Assembly: GCF_004359215.1 (NCBI RefSeq)
Contig: NC_090615.1
Span: 5,410,491 to 5,474,490 of the forward strand
DNA length: 64,000 nt
Direction: 5' to 3'
Source: Bremia lactucae
Taxonomy: Eukaryota > Oomycota > Peronosporomycetes > Peronosporales > Peronosporaceae
Shown here one piece after another: positions 42,354 to 53,752 of the stretch. The first letter of the stretch is position 1; every line of letters starts with the position of its first letter. Made by a program: the position numbers and the translations under genes. The notes under the pieces were generated by a model that saw nothing but the letters and a program-made list of their open reading frames with translations, had not been told where the DNA came from and searched no databases.

Positions 42354-42767
42354 TGTAATGGGGTGTATTGTTACACAAAATTAACAATTGAAGGTTGTTA
42401 TTTAATATATTATCTGAAAGGTAAAAAACATTTGGGGAATGTTACTTGACATAGTAATATTCGGAAACTTATCCACTGGTAGATAAAGGCCATTATAGCT
42501 ACTTGCTCCGTGGTCCAGTCAGCTCTGGACGTGCGCAAAGAGAGAGACGGATAAAACTTTATTACATGTTTTGTATAAGTGTATAATAAAGTTAGTAGAA
42601 AATAGATAGAAATAGTAAAACTTAAATATGTTAAAAACGGTTTACTTGAAATCCTCTTGAAAGCAAGTGTTTAAAATGGAGTCTCCCTCTGCACATACTA
42701 GTGTGCGTCCAGTGACATGTGGTACAACTTGTACTGAAACAATACAAGTCGGCAGTGCCACGTTACA
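42354..42767 (+). repeat. 5' LTR of Gypsy element 2 (subfamily A)
   Basis: 414 bp, from TGTAATGGGGTGTATTG to CAGTGCCACGTTACA. It pairs with 49719-50155 and differs by indels and scattered substitutions, showing age since insertion. Confidence 0.92.
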
Positions 42768-42769
42768 CC

Positions 42770-42787
42770 TGGTAGCACTTTGTAGTC
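42770..42787 (+). promoter_or_regulatory. Putative primer binding site
   Basis: TGGTAGCACTTTGTAGTC begins 2 nt after the 5' LTR. It starts with TGG, as expected for pairing with a tRNA 3' CCA end. The tRNA was not identified. Confidence 0.4.
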
Positions 42788-42817
42788 CGTCTAAGGACGA
42801 CTGTTCTATCATCTAAC

Positions 42818-43881
42818 ATGAACCTGTTAGATGACAATGGAAATACGCATCACGTTTCGCGCGATATCTTGTCCTTTCTTAGTGACATAGAAAGGAGCGC
42901 GGTCGAACAAATGAGTTCGACCGTAGTGAATGATGCCATCTTGGCCATGGTGTCCGGGATGGACAGAGATGCCCTCCATTCTGCCATCGCCAACTTCATA
43001 CACTATGAACTTGACGAGGCGAAGTAGAATGTAGCCTTGCTGAATCAGCAAGGCTCTCAACAGGCAGAACTGTTGAGGTTGCAACAGGCACAGAGCCCTG
43101 TACCTGGGATGACGCACACGCATCGTCCGGAGAGCTTAAATATAGACATCTCTAAGTGAGGGGAGTCGAAAAGGACTTCCTAACGTTGTTCATCGAATTG
43201 AACAATACCATAAAGGCTTGTCACATCGTCGACGAGCAAATGCAAGTCGCATTTGATCAATCAAATTTGGCAAGTCGTCCCATAACTTGGGCACTAGGCC
43301 TTAAGTTGCGCGACCCATATGCATTTGGGTCGCTATAGGCTTTTAAAGCCCTGCTCAAACAGGTATTGAACCGCCGCGCACGGTCACGCTTATGCCCAGC
43401 ATATACGACTCTTAGCGAGTTCTATCACGAGCAATCCAATTCATAAACACACGTTGATCAAGGTGTCCATGCAAGGTCTTACAGACGGTCCCGTGAAGAC
43501 CCTTCGTTCCGCTTCGGATTAGAAACGCTTGAAGAAGCGATATCCGTTGCGGAATAGGATTACTTCAGCTTGAGACAGGCTCAAGCTAGTTCGTCATCGT
43601 ATAGTCCTCCGAGACGACAAGAGCTTGGAGGTCCAGTACCTATGGACCTTTCTTATGTCGAAAGCGAGAGACCTTGCTTTTCGAACAATAAGCGATTGCA
43701 TCTCTGCAATCGCTGTCAAAAGTTAGATCACTACGCTTATGAGTGTAGTGCTCCACACCCAGTACCGAGGGGTACTAAACGTACTTATGGACACAATCCA
43801 AAAAAGGCAACGGCCGCGGGTCCGACGATGTTGAAAAATCGCAACAGCGAGGCGGACCGCCAAAAAAACGGTCGGGGTTAG
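42818..43881 (+). pseudogene. Gypsy gag of element 2
   Basis: It starts at ATG 42818, 50 bp after the LTR: MNLLDDNGNTHHVSRDIL, with a coiled-coil-like AIANFIHYELDEAK, then a TAG. Further fragments in shifted frames read LASRPITWALGLKLRDPYAF, EQASSSSY-type Ser-rich linker and MDLSYVESERPCFSNN. The terminal zinc knuckle CNRCQKLDHYAYEC is intact (CX2CX4HX4C). Gag would form the virus-like particle. Several stops make it inactive. Confidence 0.85.
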
Positions 43882-43989
43882 TAGGGCGCAACGCCCTACT
43901 GACCCAGTAACCTCAGAAGAATTCGCAAATGTCTTGACGAAAGTTGCTCCAGACACACAGGCATTATGTATCGTTGCACGTGGCGATGA

Positions 43990-46900
43990 GGAATCCCTCA
44001 TCACCTTAAAGTTAAAGTGACAAATGATTTGTATCTTTGAGCTGTAGTGGACTGTGGGGCGTCGTAGAACATTATTCGTCGCCAGCCTATAGAAGGTAGT
44101 AGCTCAAAGATGTTTAGCGCGACAACCTCCAACGAGGATGTCGGTGCATCTAGCGACAGGCGCATCGATAAGAGTAATGAAACGCGATGATTTCATCTTA
44201 CTGGATTTGTATGACAAATTTGATGTCATCCTAGGTTTACCTTGGCTCAGAAAGTATGAGCCAAGAATCCGCTGGCAGCATCGATCCGTAAAGATGCCTG
44301 CAACTTGTTAATCAGATGGACATCTAATGAACGTCTTGGAGCGTCCACAAGCGTATGGATATACTACGAGTTAGTGCGATGGCCTCATTTGTGGTACGGT
44401 CGTTAGTACGACTGCACAAGATCACAGTGTGATTACAAACCACACTGTGGATTCAGCTGCTGGCGGCTGTGCGAATGCACAGGCAGCGCCGAATGTCCAC
44501 CACCCGAATAAATCAAGTGGATTGAGACATGATAGTACGCCTAGCGGGCGACATTCAAGAAAGATACCAGTTGCCCAAAAGGGACAACACGGTGATCCTA
44601 GGTCAAGTAAAGAGGCGACCGTTTGGGACCCGACTCTGATAGCGCTATCACAGCGGAAGACGTTAAGTTAATAAGTCTTTACGAACTTTAGGAGAAAGCT
44701 TCACAAATACTTAATGCTTAAGCGACTAGACTTCAGCATTCCGAGGGATAAATCCCTCAGCAGCCTGTGGAAAAGGGGTCCCAGGAAGAACTCGAGATAT
44801 TGAATGTCTTGGTTAATGACGGATCAAGAGTAGGCACTTTTACTCTTGACCTGGATGCGCCTCCGAAGTTATCTTCGGAGATAACTCAATTACGAACCCT
44901 AGAACCTAAACGGTCATTGAGAGATCAGCATAGTGAAAGAATCAAGCAGATCTGCGTACTCGTCACAGAGAACGAATACGTCACTGATATTTGGTCAGCG
45001 GTAATTTTTGCAGAGAACGAACGGGTTCTCAGCAGCTCATCGTTGGGCGAAAGTGTCCATGATGTGAAGACTCGGATTAAGATTGATACGACTCAATCCT
45101 GGAAGTCACTTAAGACAAATCCTTAATACCAACATTTGATTGAATTCAGGGATGAATTCCCTGAAGCAATTCCATGCGAGTTGCCTAGGATAAAGGCACT
45201 TTATATGAGATTGAGCTTAAACCGGGCTCTAGGTACTGTTCAATGAAGCAATGGCCACTGCCTTGTGAACAAGTGTTGCGATCGATAAAGAGTTTATCGA
45301 TCGATTAAAAGCGGACAATGTAAGGGAGTCAACCTCCTAACATAGCTCTCCGACCTTCTGCGTGCGAAAGGCCACAGGAGGGGGCGGATAGTGCACGCAT
45401 TCAATAAACTGAATGCTGCAACGGTACCGGCTTAAACACGATACCAAGAAAAGACATAATCATAGATAGTATGTCTTGAAGTAACATCTTTTCGTCAATG
45501 GATCTGATGGATGAATTATATTAGTACTTTTGCGTGAGCGGGACATCTCGTACACAGCAGTGAGCACTCCCAGTGAGATGCTCTGGGAATGGCTAACAAT
45601 GCCACAGGGGCTTAGTAACGCCTCTGCAACATTCAACATATGCGTAACATATCTGTTGAGACCGGTGCGAGACTTCGCACCGAATTATTTCGACGATGTT
45701 TTCGTCCATAGCCGGGCAATGGACGGAAAGACAGACGTGGAAGCTCATAAAACACGTTTGTTAGATCCTTACACTTATGCGAAATCATAAGTTGTACGCG
45801 AATATCAAGAAGTGTATATTCGCTGCAAGCGAAATACCACTTTTTGGGTGCATCGTCGGTAAACACGGCGTGCGCCCTGATCCCGAAAAGATCAAGGCAA
45901 TTACCGACTAGTTAGTTCCAGTTGACGTCGAAGAACTTAAAAAGTTCCTTGGGCTAGCGGCGTACTTGCACATGTAGTCACGCAATTTTGCCGAGATGAC
46001 ATTTCATCTCTCTCTCTCTTGAAAAAAAGACGAGAAATGGTTATGAAACGCTAATTGTTAGCGCTCTTTTGAAGTTACCAAGCAAAGCTTGATGCAATCA
46101 CCTATCTTGGCGATTGCAGACCAAGACAGACAACTCCATGTGGTCTGTGACGTCAGTGATTTCGCAATCGGCTGTGCGTTAATAACATACGATTCGAACG
46201 GCGGGAATCGCGTCGTCTGTTACCAATTTCGTCAGCTGCAACCAGCTGAACGCAATTACCCAGTGCATGACAAGGAACTCCTTGTCATAAAATATGCACT
46301 GGCGAAGTTTAGGGTCTATCGCTTAAAAGATAGATTATTCATTGTTTACAAGGACCGTGCATCTTTACGCCCTACCGTAGCAGTCCGTACCTCTAGCAAA
46401 GAATGGCGAAATGGTTGTCTTCCTTCGCGGAGTATAACTTCTCCATTGAATATAAAATAGGACGACTTATTGTCGTCGCTGATGCGTTGTCACGCCGACC
46501 CGATTTCGAGCCGGCTGCGCACTGCAACAGTGAAAATAGTCCCACTGTTGCAACACTAAGTACAAGTGCTCCGTCATCTCCCTTGTTTGATGACATAAAG
46601 AAAGCCTACACAGAAAATAAAGACCTTCTGCGTTTAATAAATCATCTGATGAATACATCCAATATTTTTTAAGGATTTACTGGCTTTATATCGATCGTCA
46701 TCCGATCGATACACAACACGTAACGGCTTATTGTATTACACAGCCGTTACCGGCGACACCACGTGTCGTCGTCCCAACTCAAAATAATTTGCGCTTGGCA
46801 TCATGTACGAGTGTCACGATGCACCAACAAGAAGCATCGAGAACGTGGGGAAACTTTTCTCACAGTAAGTCGCAGCTTTTACTGGCCCCGCCAGTATCAA

Positions 46901-47995
46901 TTCGGGCGTAAGCACATTCGTGCTTGCGAGGTATGTCAACGGGTGAAGCCTAGCCTTTCATCCCGTGCACCTCTCCAACCTCTACCACATCAGGCAAAAT
47001 ATTGGCAGCCCGTATTTATGGGCTTCGGCTTCGGATTTTCCGAAGACGATCACAAAAACAATGGCATCCTTGTTTTTGTAGGCAAATTCAGAAAGAAGGT
47101 ACATCTTGCTGTAGTACCAGATTCAATGACGGCTCTGGGCTGTGCCAGTGTTTTTCTCGACACGGTATTAAACTCCACGGTTTATTCCGCGAATTAACCT
47201 CCAAAAGAGATCCACGGTTCACGTCTAAATTTAAGAATCCGTGTTCCGATCACTCGGAACACGGCTGACTATGTCAATTACCTCCGGATATCCAAAGACA
47301 GATGGTCGGACGGAACGCGTCAATCGCGTCCTCGAAGAAATCTCGAAGAGATATTTCAAGGTTACGTTTAATTGCATCCGAATTGGAGCGAGTTTTTACC
47401 GATGGTCGCCTTCGCCATCAACAATTAGGTGCATCCGTCTACAACGCTTACACCGTTCTTCGTGAATGGCTTGCGCCATCCATGCATACCCACCTGATCC
47501 TCTAGTCTAAGGGGGGGGGTAGACGCGTACGAGCAAAACCAACTCTGGATCATGCTCATCACGCGTTAAAGCTACAAACAACGCGAATGTTGTCGATGTC
47601 GAAACAATCGGCATTGAAGACGAGAAAAATATCATGGTAGGGCGCGCAAAGCGCACTGGAAAGACAAAACAAATGAGTCAGCAGATGAATTTCTGCTTGT
47701 TCGAGAAACAGCAGCCGTTTCGTACAGAATTTTATTGCCAACGCAGTGGACCGGCAGAGATAGAACGCAGACAAACATGGGAGAGCAAATGTTCTTTCAT
47801 TTTAAAATCAATGATCTAGTACTACTGTCTACGGTAAACTTACCTAAGCATGCAGTCACTAAGGTGGTTAGTACCTTCGTTGCTATTCCATTCCGTGTAC
47901 TGCATCGCAGAGGCAATGTACACAATAGAATAGCAACGAAGGTTGCGATCGCATTCTACGTTATATGTTGGTTGGCTCTGTTCGGACCATCAGTG
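43990..47995 (+). pseudogene. Gypsy pol of element 2 (protease-RT-RNase H-integrase)
   Basis: Protease region near 44.05-44.4 kb (VDCGAS; DKFDVILGLPWLRKYEPRI). Reverse transcriptase about 45.36-45.79 kb with MPQGLSNASATFNICV and catalytic YFDD. RNase H about 46.09-46.51 kb (VVCDVSDFAIGCALI, RNYPVHDKELLVIKYAL, VVADALSRRPDF). Integrase zinc region near 46.9 kb (RACEVCQRVKPS), core 47.0-47.5 kb (MGFGFGFSEDDHKNNGILVF; KRDPRFTSKF; GRTERVNRVLEEI). The C-terminal segment ends near 47.99 kb (FRVLHRRGN). The first integrase acid is lost (MGF in place of MDF). Multiple stops and frameshifts are present. Confidence 0.88.
47873..47943. repeat. Perfect inverted duplication inside pol (16-bp arms, 39-bp loop)
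   Basis: ACCTTCGTTGCTATTC at 47873-47888 is the exact reverse complement of 47928-47943. It interrupts the integrase C-terminal coding segment, which has no such repeat in element 4. Confidence 0.85.
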
Positions 47996-49643
47996 CACGG
48001 TTTCTCCCGCGGATGGATCTGACCACCCCTTTCAAGAATACCCAAAAGATTCTTGTGATCACAAGCTAGACTCTCGTATTGAGTCTGGAGATTCTCATGC
48101 CGAATCCGAAGTTCCTGGAAATCGCTATGAGCTGACGACAGCTCATCACGAAGAGCGTGATACTTCCGAACGTACTTCAACATGGAGTACGCGCTTTTCA
48201 AACGGTTGGAAACCGTTCGATACGGTGAGTCTGCACCGTCTGCTCCAACGAGCGCCTCTTACCGCGCTCGTGATCAAGACCCCCCCTCCAATATGTGGTG
48301 GTATTGGTCGAGTTTGTCGATCTTCGACTTAAGATCCGACATACGGTTCGGATCTAATTTTCTCCTTTACCACAACCATTGGTGGATTTCCACGGTGGTC
48401 AACGTTTTCTTGTGGAACGCATCGTAAACCACCGTGATTGAAGGGGCAGCGAACGAGTTATCTTGTTCGCTGGCGCGGTTATCCACTTTCGCATGCCAGC
48501 TTGGAGCCTCGTTCTCAGCTGGTTGCTGACGTTGAGTGCCTCGTCCGTCAATATGACGAGACCCATACGTTGGATCAGTAGGTCCATTGGAAAACACGCG
48601 CCCAAAGCGCCTGTAATTCGATTGCAGAACGTCAATCGCATCCTGCATCTCAATAGAGATGCGAGTCCTTTCCCAGGGCGAAGAGAGGTAATTAACATCA
48701 TTTTTTTAACCCGTTTCGTGTTGTCGAAACAACTCGGACAGGGGTCACCCCACGTGAGGCATGGAAGTCCAGCTCACGAGACAATTGATGCAGTTACATC
48801 TTGCACCGGTAGGAGTTTGTTTTTCAAACTTAACGCAAATCGCATTAAGTCTTTGAGCCAGACTTCGCGTCCAATGTCTTTGATATTGGGAATGAACGCG
48901 TTTCAGGCTTGCATCAATGAGCTTTTATATCGCTTGTTGTTGACACTTTACCATCGATGCTTAAGGAAAGCATCGAGAAACAAATCTTCCTCAGCGCGAA
49001 AAACTTTCGCGCTGGGATCAAGGCGATGTAGTTTGCGCAATAAGTAGGGATCTTTATTGCGAGAAGTAGTCTCCAGAAAGCTACTGACTAGCCGTTCAGG
49101 CAAAAGCCGTCGCTTCTTCTTAGAAGCAAGACAAGACGTTTTATTGGGGAGTATAGCAAGAACGTTTATGAGGGTGGCTTACGCCATCATCATCACCGCG
49201 CACAGGGATGGGTGCGGGCGACGGCATGGGAGACGGTGCTGGCGGTGAGGAATTTTCCAAATCGTCGAGACCAAACATGCTATAGAGAACGCTATTAGCA
49301 CGACTACCCGATTGAGCCCCCTCATTCGAATGCTTATAGTTAGCTGCCTGACTACTTCAGGCGACTCTTCCGTTCTCCCCTAGTCTGCCATCTCGTCCGA
49401 CTAGCATTCATAGTCGACCGCGCACTCACGTTGTGACTCACCACGTTCACCCGCAACATTTTGTGTTGCGGGAGAAGATAAAAGTACGACAGACGAAGTG
49501 TCTGCCGCAAGAGACAATAATGCGTCATCCGCAGCTGCATGTACCGCAGCCGAAGGCTCCACACTTTTTGCTGACCGTATGGACCCTTTGACCATGCGAT
49601 AAAATTGAAAATGATGGTTCTGACCAATCAACAACGTTTTCAC
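47956..49643 (-). pseudogene. Antisense ORF of Gypsy element 2 (aORF copy 2)
   Basis: The minus-strand relic starts about 80 bp inside the 3' LTR (LLIGQNHHFQFYRM). It contains AAVHAAADDALLSLAADTSS, SSPATQNVAGERGESQRECA and VDYEC, then in other frames KLHRLDPSAKVFRAEEDLFL, DIGREVWLKDL, TWGDPCPSC, MQDAIDVLQSNYRRFGRVFS, DHERGKRRSLEQTVQTHRIE, ALRDELSSAHSDFQELRIRH and DHKNLLGILERGGQIHPREK. Each segment aligns in order with aORF copy 1 on the plus strand at 16689-18411. The C-terminal third is a predicted coiled coil. Frameshifts and stops show decay. The 3' end overlaps pol's end in the antisense direction. Function unknown. Confidence 0.65.
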
Positions 49644-49698
49644 TCAAGTGGTTGTATGACGACCACTCTATTCAACGACAATCCGAGTGATTGTTGTT

Positions 49699-49715
49699 AA
49701 AGGGTGTGGGGGGGG
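49699..49715 (+). promoter_or_regulatory. Polypurine tract of Gypsy element 2
   Basis: AAAGGGTGTGGGGGGGG immediately precedes the 3' LTR and is the expected plus-strand primer site. Confidence 0.6.
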
Positions 49716-49718
49716 TTA

Positions 49719-50155
49719 TGTAACAGGGCGTGTCGCTACATGAAATCAACACTTAAGGTTATAAATTAGTATATTATCTAAAAAGGAGATAATATATAAA
49801 AGATATTAATTTACATAGCAATATTCGGAAAGCTTATCTATAGGTAAATATAGGCTATTATATCTACTTGCTCCGTGGTCCAGTCAGCACTGGACGGCGC
49901 AAAGAGAGAGACAGATAATACTTTATTGCATGTTTTGTATTAGTATACAATTAAGTTAGTATTAAACAGATAGAAACAAAAGAGCTTAATTGTATTAAAT
50001 ACAGCAAGCTTTAAACCCTCTTTAAAGCAAGTGTTTTAAAGAGTCTTCCTCTGCACGTACTAGTGTACGTGAAGTTTCGTGTGGCACCACTTGCAATGAA
50101 GCAGTGCGAAGCGGACTTGTACTGAAGCAGTACAAGTCGGCAGTGTCCCGTTACA
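49719..50155 (+). repeat. 3' LTR of Gypsy element 2 (subfamily A)
   Basis: 437 bp, from TGTAACAGGGCGTGTCG to CAGTGTCCCGTTACA, followed by CATGT. Near its end are hairpin-forming blocks (CACGTACTAGTGTACGTG; GACTTGTACTGAAGCAGTAC). Confidence 0.92.
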
Positions 50156-50160
50156 CATGT
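50156..50160 (+). repeat. Target-site duplication, right copy (CATGT)
   Basis: Identical to 42349-42353 and directly adjacent to the right LTR boundary, confirming both element ends. Confidence 0.85.
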
Positions 50161-50334
50161 CATATGTGCCCATTCTTTTTTGATAAACGGTAGTGTCAAT
50201 TTCAAGGAAAATCCTAATGCGTTTTTTTATTTTTTTAGCAGTTTTCATCCCTGCTGACCGTCCCCACTCCTATTCACTACCCCACGAAGCATTCAGCAGC
50301 TCTGCCATATATTAAGAGAGCGTGCTTATTCACT

Positions 50335-51545
50335 ATGCTTCTCTCAACAATCGAACGTCAGCACTCGGCAAAGAACACGAACTTACAAGCTCTGTACGCC
50401 TACTACCTTCTGGGATTTACGAAGACCAGGGTTGCTACCATCTACCGAAAAGCTCCATCTACCGTCAGCGCCTGAATTAACGCGTACGAGAAGACTGCCT
50501 CTGTTGCACGCCAAAGCACAGAAGTTCCAAACCAAAAAGTACGATGCGGAAAAGCGCGAATGGCTGCGTTGTTATATAATCAGCAACCCACTTTCCTATC
50601 CAGCATGCTTTTGCAGTACAGTGGAGCACATACGTCAGCTGCTCGACAATTTGGCGAATCCTTCGAGACTTCAATTTCATGTATAAGGTCAGTTTCTAAT
50701 TCTACATAGCGGAAAAGGTTGAATTAATAATATTCAATGCTAACACACCAAGATAGGCCCTAGATCGCTGCACAATAAATATCAAGCAAATGGATATCAT
50801 GCGCTTCGAGGGTGAAATCAGTACTGTATATTGGACGCATTTTACTTTGGCATTTTGGACGAAGTCTCATTCGATAAACGGGGATGTTGAGAAAGCGAGG
50901 GTATACCTTAAATGTAATTATATCGAATACGTTATCTGGTGGTATTTTGTTGTCTACATGTAGCACTTAGATTATCATGTAGGGGTAAAAGCTGCTCTAT
51001 AGAGGCAACATCACCAGAATGCCAAGGACATAATTGCTTGCTTCATCGGGTGGGAAGGTCTATTAAATACCTACATGACTCAGGAAACATTTAGTAGGAG
51101 CAAATTCATGGACTGCTGCCGCAACTTTGCCCTTAAGTCGAGTAAAGTACATAGGCACCAAGGAATGCAGTCTGTGTGAATAGCTGACGGCGCACGGACT
51201 CATTGCCATCCAAGTTTCACTAATTACCTGCGGTCGCTAGGGATTATACTCATATGTTTATAACTTTATCTACTTCAGGCATCTTGGCAAACATCTGCCT
51301 GCGTATAGTCCCTTTTACAATCCTATTAAGGTGATGTTTGAAATGATTAAGAAAAGCATGCAGCGCAACTGCACAGAAGGATTAGTCAAGGCACGAAATA
51401 TGCCAGCGGCAATCTCCTCAATGCTTGGGCTATTTAGAAACTACAGCACAAATCCTTTCGTAAATGTGGATATTCACTTGAGGACAATTTAAACCTGCTG
51501 TAGGATGCAATGACTTAGTTGATATTTCTGAACTGGGATTTGAAT
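50335..51545 (+). pseudogene. Tc1/mariner-like (IS630/DDE_3 type) transposase pseudogene
   Basis: It starts MLLSTIERQHSAKNTNLQAL with a helix-turn-helix region (YYLLGFTKTRVATIYRKAPS, then VSA-stop-INAYEKT). Shifted frames then give LAFLDEVSFDKRG-like sequence around the first catalytic acid, a GMLRKRGYTL segment, and YSPFYNPIKVMFEMIKKSMQ, the conserved P-x-NPIE-like block of Tc1/mariner DDE transposases. FKPAVGCNDLVDISELGFE lies near the end. The order matches a full-length transposase of about 400 aa, but stops and frameshifts occur every few dozen codons. Terminal inverted repeats were not identified. Confidence 0.7.
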
Positions 51546-51589
51546 AAAATGTCACGAATCTCAGTTCTTTTCATTCTGCATGAACAACA

Positions 51590-52170
51590 TCTATTTGATC
51601 GGGAGTATCTTGAAAGATTGCTTGACTGTCAGCAGTTTCAACGGGTGTTAATGGGTGACCAAATGCTACAATCATGTGACGGTGACGTGCCATACTCTGC
51701 TGTAGAGCCTCCATTCGCACCAGAGAATCCTCAACTGCGGACTTGATCACATTAACTTGATCACATTAACTTGCTTAGAAAAGTCATCAAGAATTGCTAA
51801 TGCAACCTGGTTGCTCTGTTGTGCAGATTGTACAACAACGTCTCCATTCCTTGGCATAAGGCGGAACAGATGGATGATTTGGACTGGCGGGGCCGCTCAA
51901 TTCTGATTGCAGGTAACGGCACTGGTTCACGCGAAATCTGCGACGACCATATATGCCAATTGATGAGCTCAGACGTATAGATTGTACCCCACCTCGACAA
52001 GAGCTGTTGCATAACATCGGCAACAATTGATTATGCAGCTGTCCCAGCCCTTCCGTCTGCTGTGGGAATAACACAGTGACGCTAATTGTTTAAAACTGTG
52101 CAGCTGTTGCAATATCTTATCTATACTCGAACAGGTGAAGTTGCGAGGAAGCGTTGGGGGCACGACCAAA
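51590..52170 (-). pseudogene. Degraded hypothetical protein, minus strand
   Basis: Frames read from right to left: VVPPTLPRNFTCSSIDKILQ, then after a shift AHQLAYMVVADFA, then AAPPVQIIHLFRLMPRNGDV and VEDSLVRMEALQQSMARHRH followed by AFGHPLTPVETADSQAIFQD. These join into one protein-like sequence with a helical C-terminal half, broken by stops and a short tandem duplication (TTGATCACATTAAC, twice at about 51744-51771). It converges with the transposase pseudogene and may be a companion gene of that transposon or a host gene relic. Family not recognised. Confidence 0.4.
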
Positions 52171-52790
52171 CCCGGAGTGATGCGGCTGTTATATCTATGG
52201 AAAGCAAAAATTTATTATTTAGCAATTTCCGGTAACAAATCAAGTCTGTTTCACTTACGTTTATCTGGCTAGGTCCTGGTATTTTGTCAAATATTCAACA
52301 ACTGTCCCATATCGGATTGCTTGAGTGCCTCTTAACGCACTGTCCAACTTAATAAGTTGCTGTTCAATACCGCTAAGCCAAAAAATATGCCTGTGCCTTT
52401 TCTCAAAGTTTCCTTAAAATTCCCCTAAAGTGAATGAGTCGATTGTTCACACACCAAGGTATTCTGCTGAACGCGTCTGCGCAGCTCTGTAAGGTTTGAC
52501 ACTGACGTTGTACTTCACGCGGGGGAAGAGTTCATAGCTTTCTTCAAAGTCGTAAACTCCTTGTTGAAATGCAGTAAATACTAGCCTCGGGTGTAAATAT
52601 TGACGTAGAGGGCGACGGAGCTGCTGACAAGGAAATCGACATAGACCTGGATGGGCGAGGAGAATGGTGTTTCGCTGTTGGTCGGGTGCCTGGATATCAC
52701 GCTGTTGCGGCGGGTGACGAAGATGCGCCAGACAAGCGATGTCGCGGCGTGACAGGCATGTTGGGCAGGTCGCAATGTGTGGGTGGTGTC
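52171..52790. other. Unassigned region
   Basis: No gene recognised. The right part is GC-richer and leads into the inverted-repeat element at 52791. Confidence 0.35.
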
Positions 52791-53752
52791 GGCTATGGCC
52801 ACATACATTAATACTATGGCCACAGACAAAACTACTACGGCCACAGACAAAATCACTACGGCCATAGACATGACCACAACTTTGACAACTCCACTACTTA
52901 ATGATGTTGAAGATGTCATAAATGGCTAATGGCCAATGAATAATAATGGTTGTATAGGATCTCCCCCCCGATTTACATCAGATAAATGAGATCAGATAAT
53001 TCTGATTATAAGCGACACAATTACATCTACTTACTCATCTAGTCACTACAAAGCCGAGGACAATATTCTATTTAAAAAAAACTAATATTACCATAATTAC
53101 ATTAAAACGAACTCTTAAGGAATAGATGGCAGGTTCGGATCCACCCATTTTTATTGCAAAATTTCACGATTCGGGCTAGGAATCCGCAGCACTCTCAGCA
53201 GGCATGGACGCGGAGCAGCAGCATAACTAATGCAGGAGCTTAAGTCAAAATTTATGCCAGCAAACCGCGCAATTTGGCTATTTCCGCGGTCCGGTTGTTA
53301 TCATTCTCCTTTCTTCCTCTGTGAATAGCACAACTCGATAAAGTTTTATGTCTCATCTTGTATACAATTTCCTGATAAATCTTACTTGTCCGCATGTACG
53401 GGTGCTGCCACGGCTTTAGGAGCATTTTCTTCTCCAACATTCCTCGAAGCTGTTCTGCGCGCGCCATTTAGCCTTATACGATTCAGGATAGTTTCTTTAA
53501 AAGTAGGGTTTTCTCGTCTGTGCGGCATCTATTTTATGTATACCGCACGTCATATGTCGCTCCTTGACGCAGGAAAGTATATTTCAACGCACGTTTTACG
53601 CCGACCATAGAGTGCTCTAGCGCCCTTATGTAAAACAAAAGGTTTTATGAGCTCTGGGATTGGTTAGATCAATTGCTGTGACCATAGTGGTATTGTATGT
53701 GACCGTAGTAGTTTTGCCTGTGGCCGTAGTATTAACACCTGTGGCCATAGCG
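52791..53752. mobile_element. Putative non-autonomous DNA element with inverted 21-bp tandem repeats
   Basis: The left arm (52791-52878) has four 21-bp units of type GGCCACAGACAAAACTACTAC. The right arm (53677-53752) is its inverted counterpart (reverse-complement units GGCCACAGGCAAAACTACTA and so on), about 80% alike over ~80 bp. Both arms begin GCTATGGCCAC at the outside. Arms plus about 800 bp of inside sequence form a 962-bp unit. No transposase was recognised, and no target-site duplication was fixed. It may be a MITE-like element or a fold-back element. Confidence 0.5.
53252..53467 (-). other. Short open frame inside the inverted-repeat element
   Basis: 71 codons (MARAEQLRGMLEKKMLLKPW...) with basic and amphipathic character. 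There is no known domain. It could be a relic of a protein of the parent element. Weak support. Confidence 0.2.

Larger units (their letters stand above)
42354..50155 (+). mobile_element. Gypsy LTR retrotransposon, element 2 (full length, decayed)
   Basis: A 7.8-kb insertion with both LTRs, a 5-bp target-site duplication, gag, protease, reverse transcriptase, RNase H, integrase in Ty3/Gypsy order, and a 1.7-kb post-pol region with an antisense frame. Coding parts have stops and frameshifts throughout. It is the best reference copy in this window for the structure of the family. Confidence 0.92.

Noticed and set aside
52791..52878. CRISPR-like array (four 21-bp units)
   Set aside because: The units are contiguous with no spacers, the genome is eukaryotic, and an inverted copy lies 0.8 kb away.
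52581..52919. Hydrophobic 112-codon minus-strand frame with heptad-like Val/Ala repeats
   Set aside because: The repeats are the translation of the 21-bp tandem DNA units and the frame continues into unrelated sequence. A membrane protein is unlikely.
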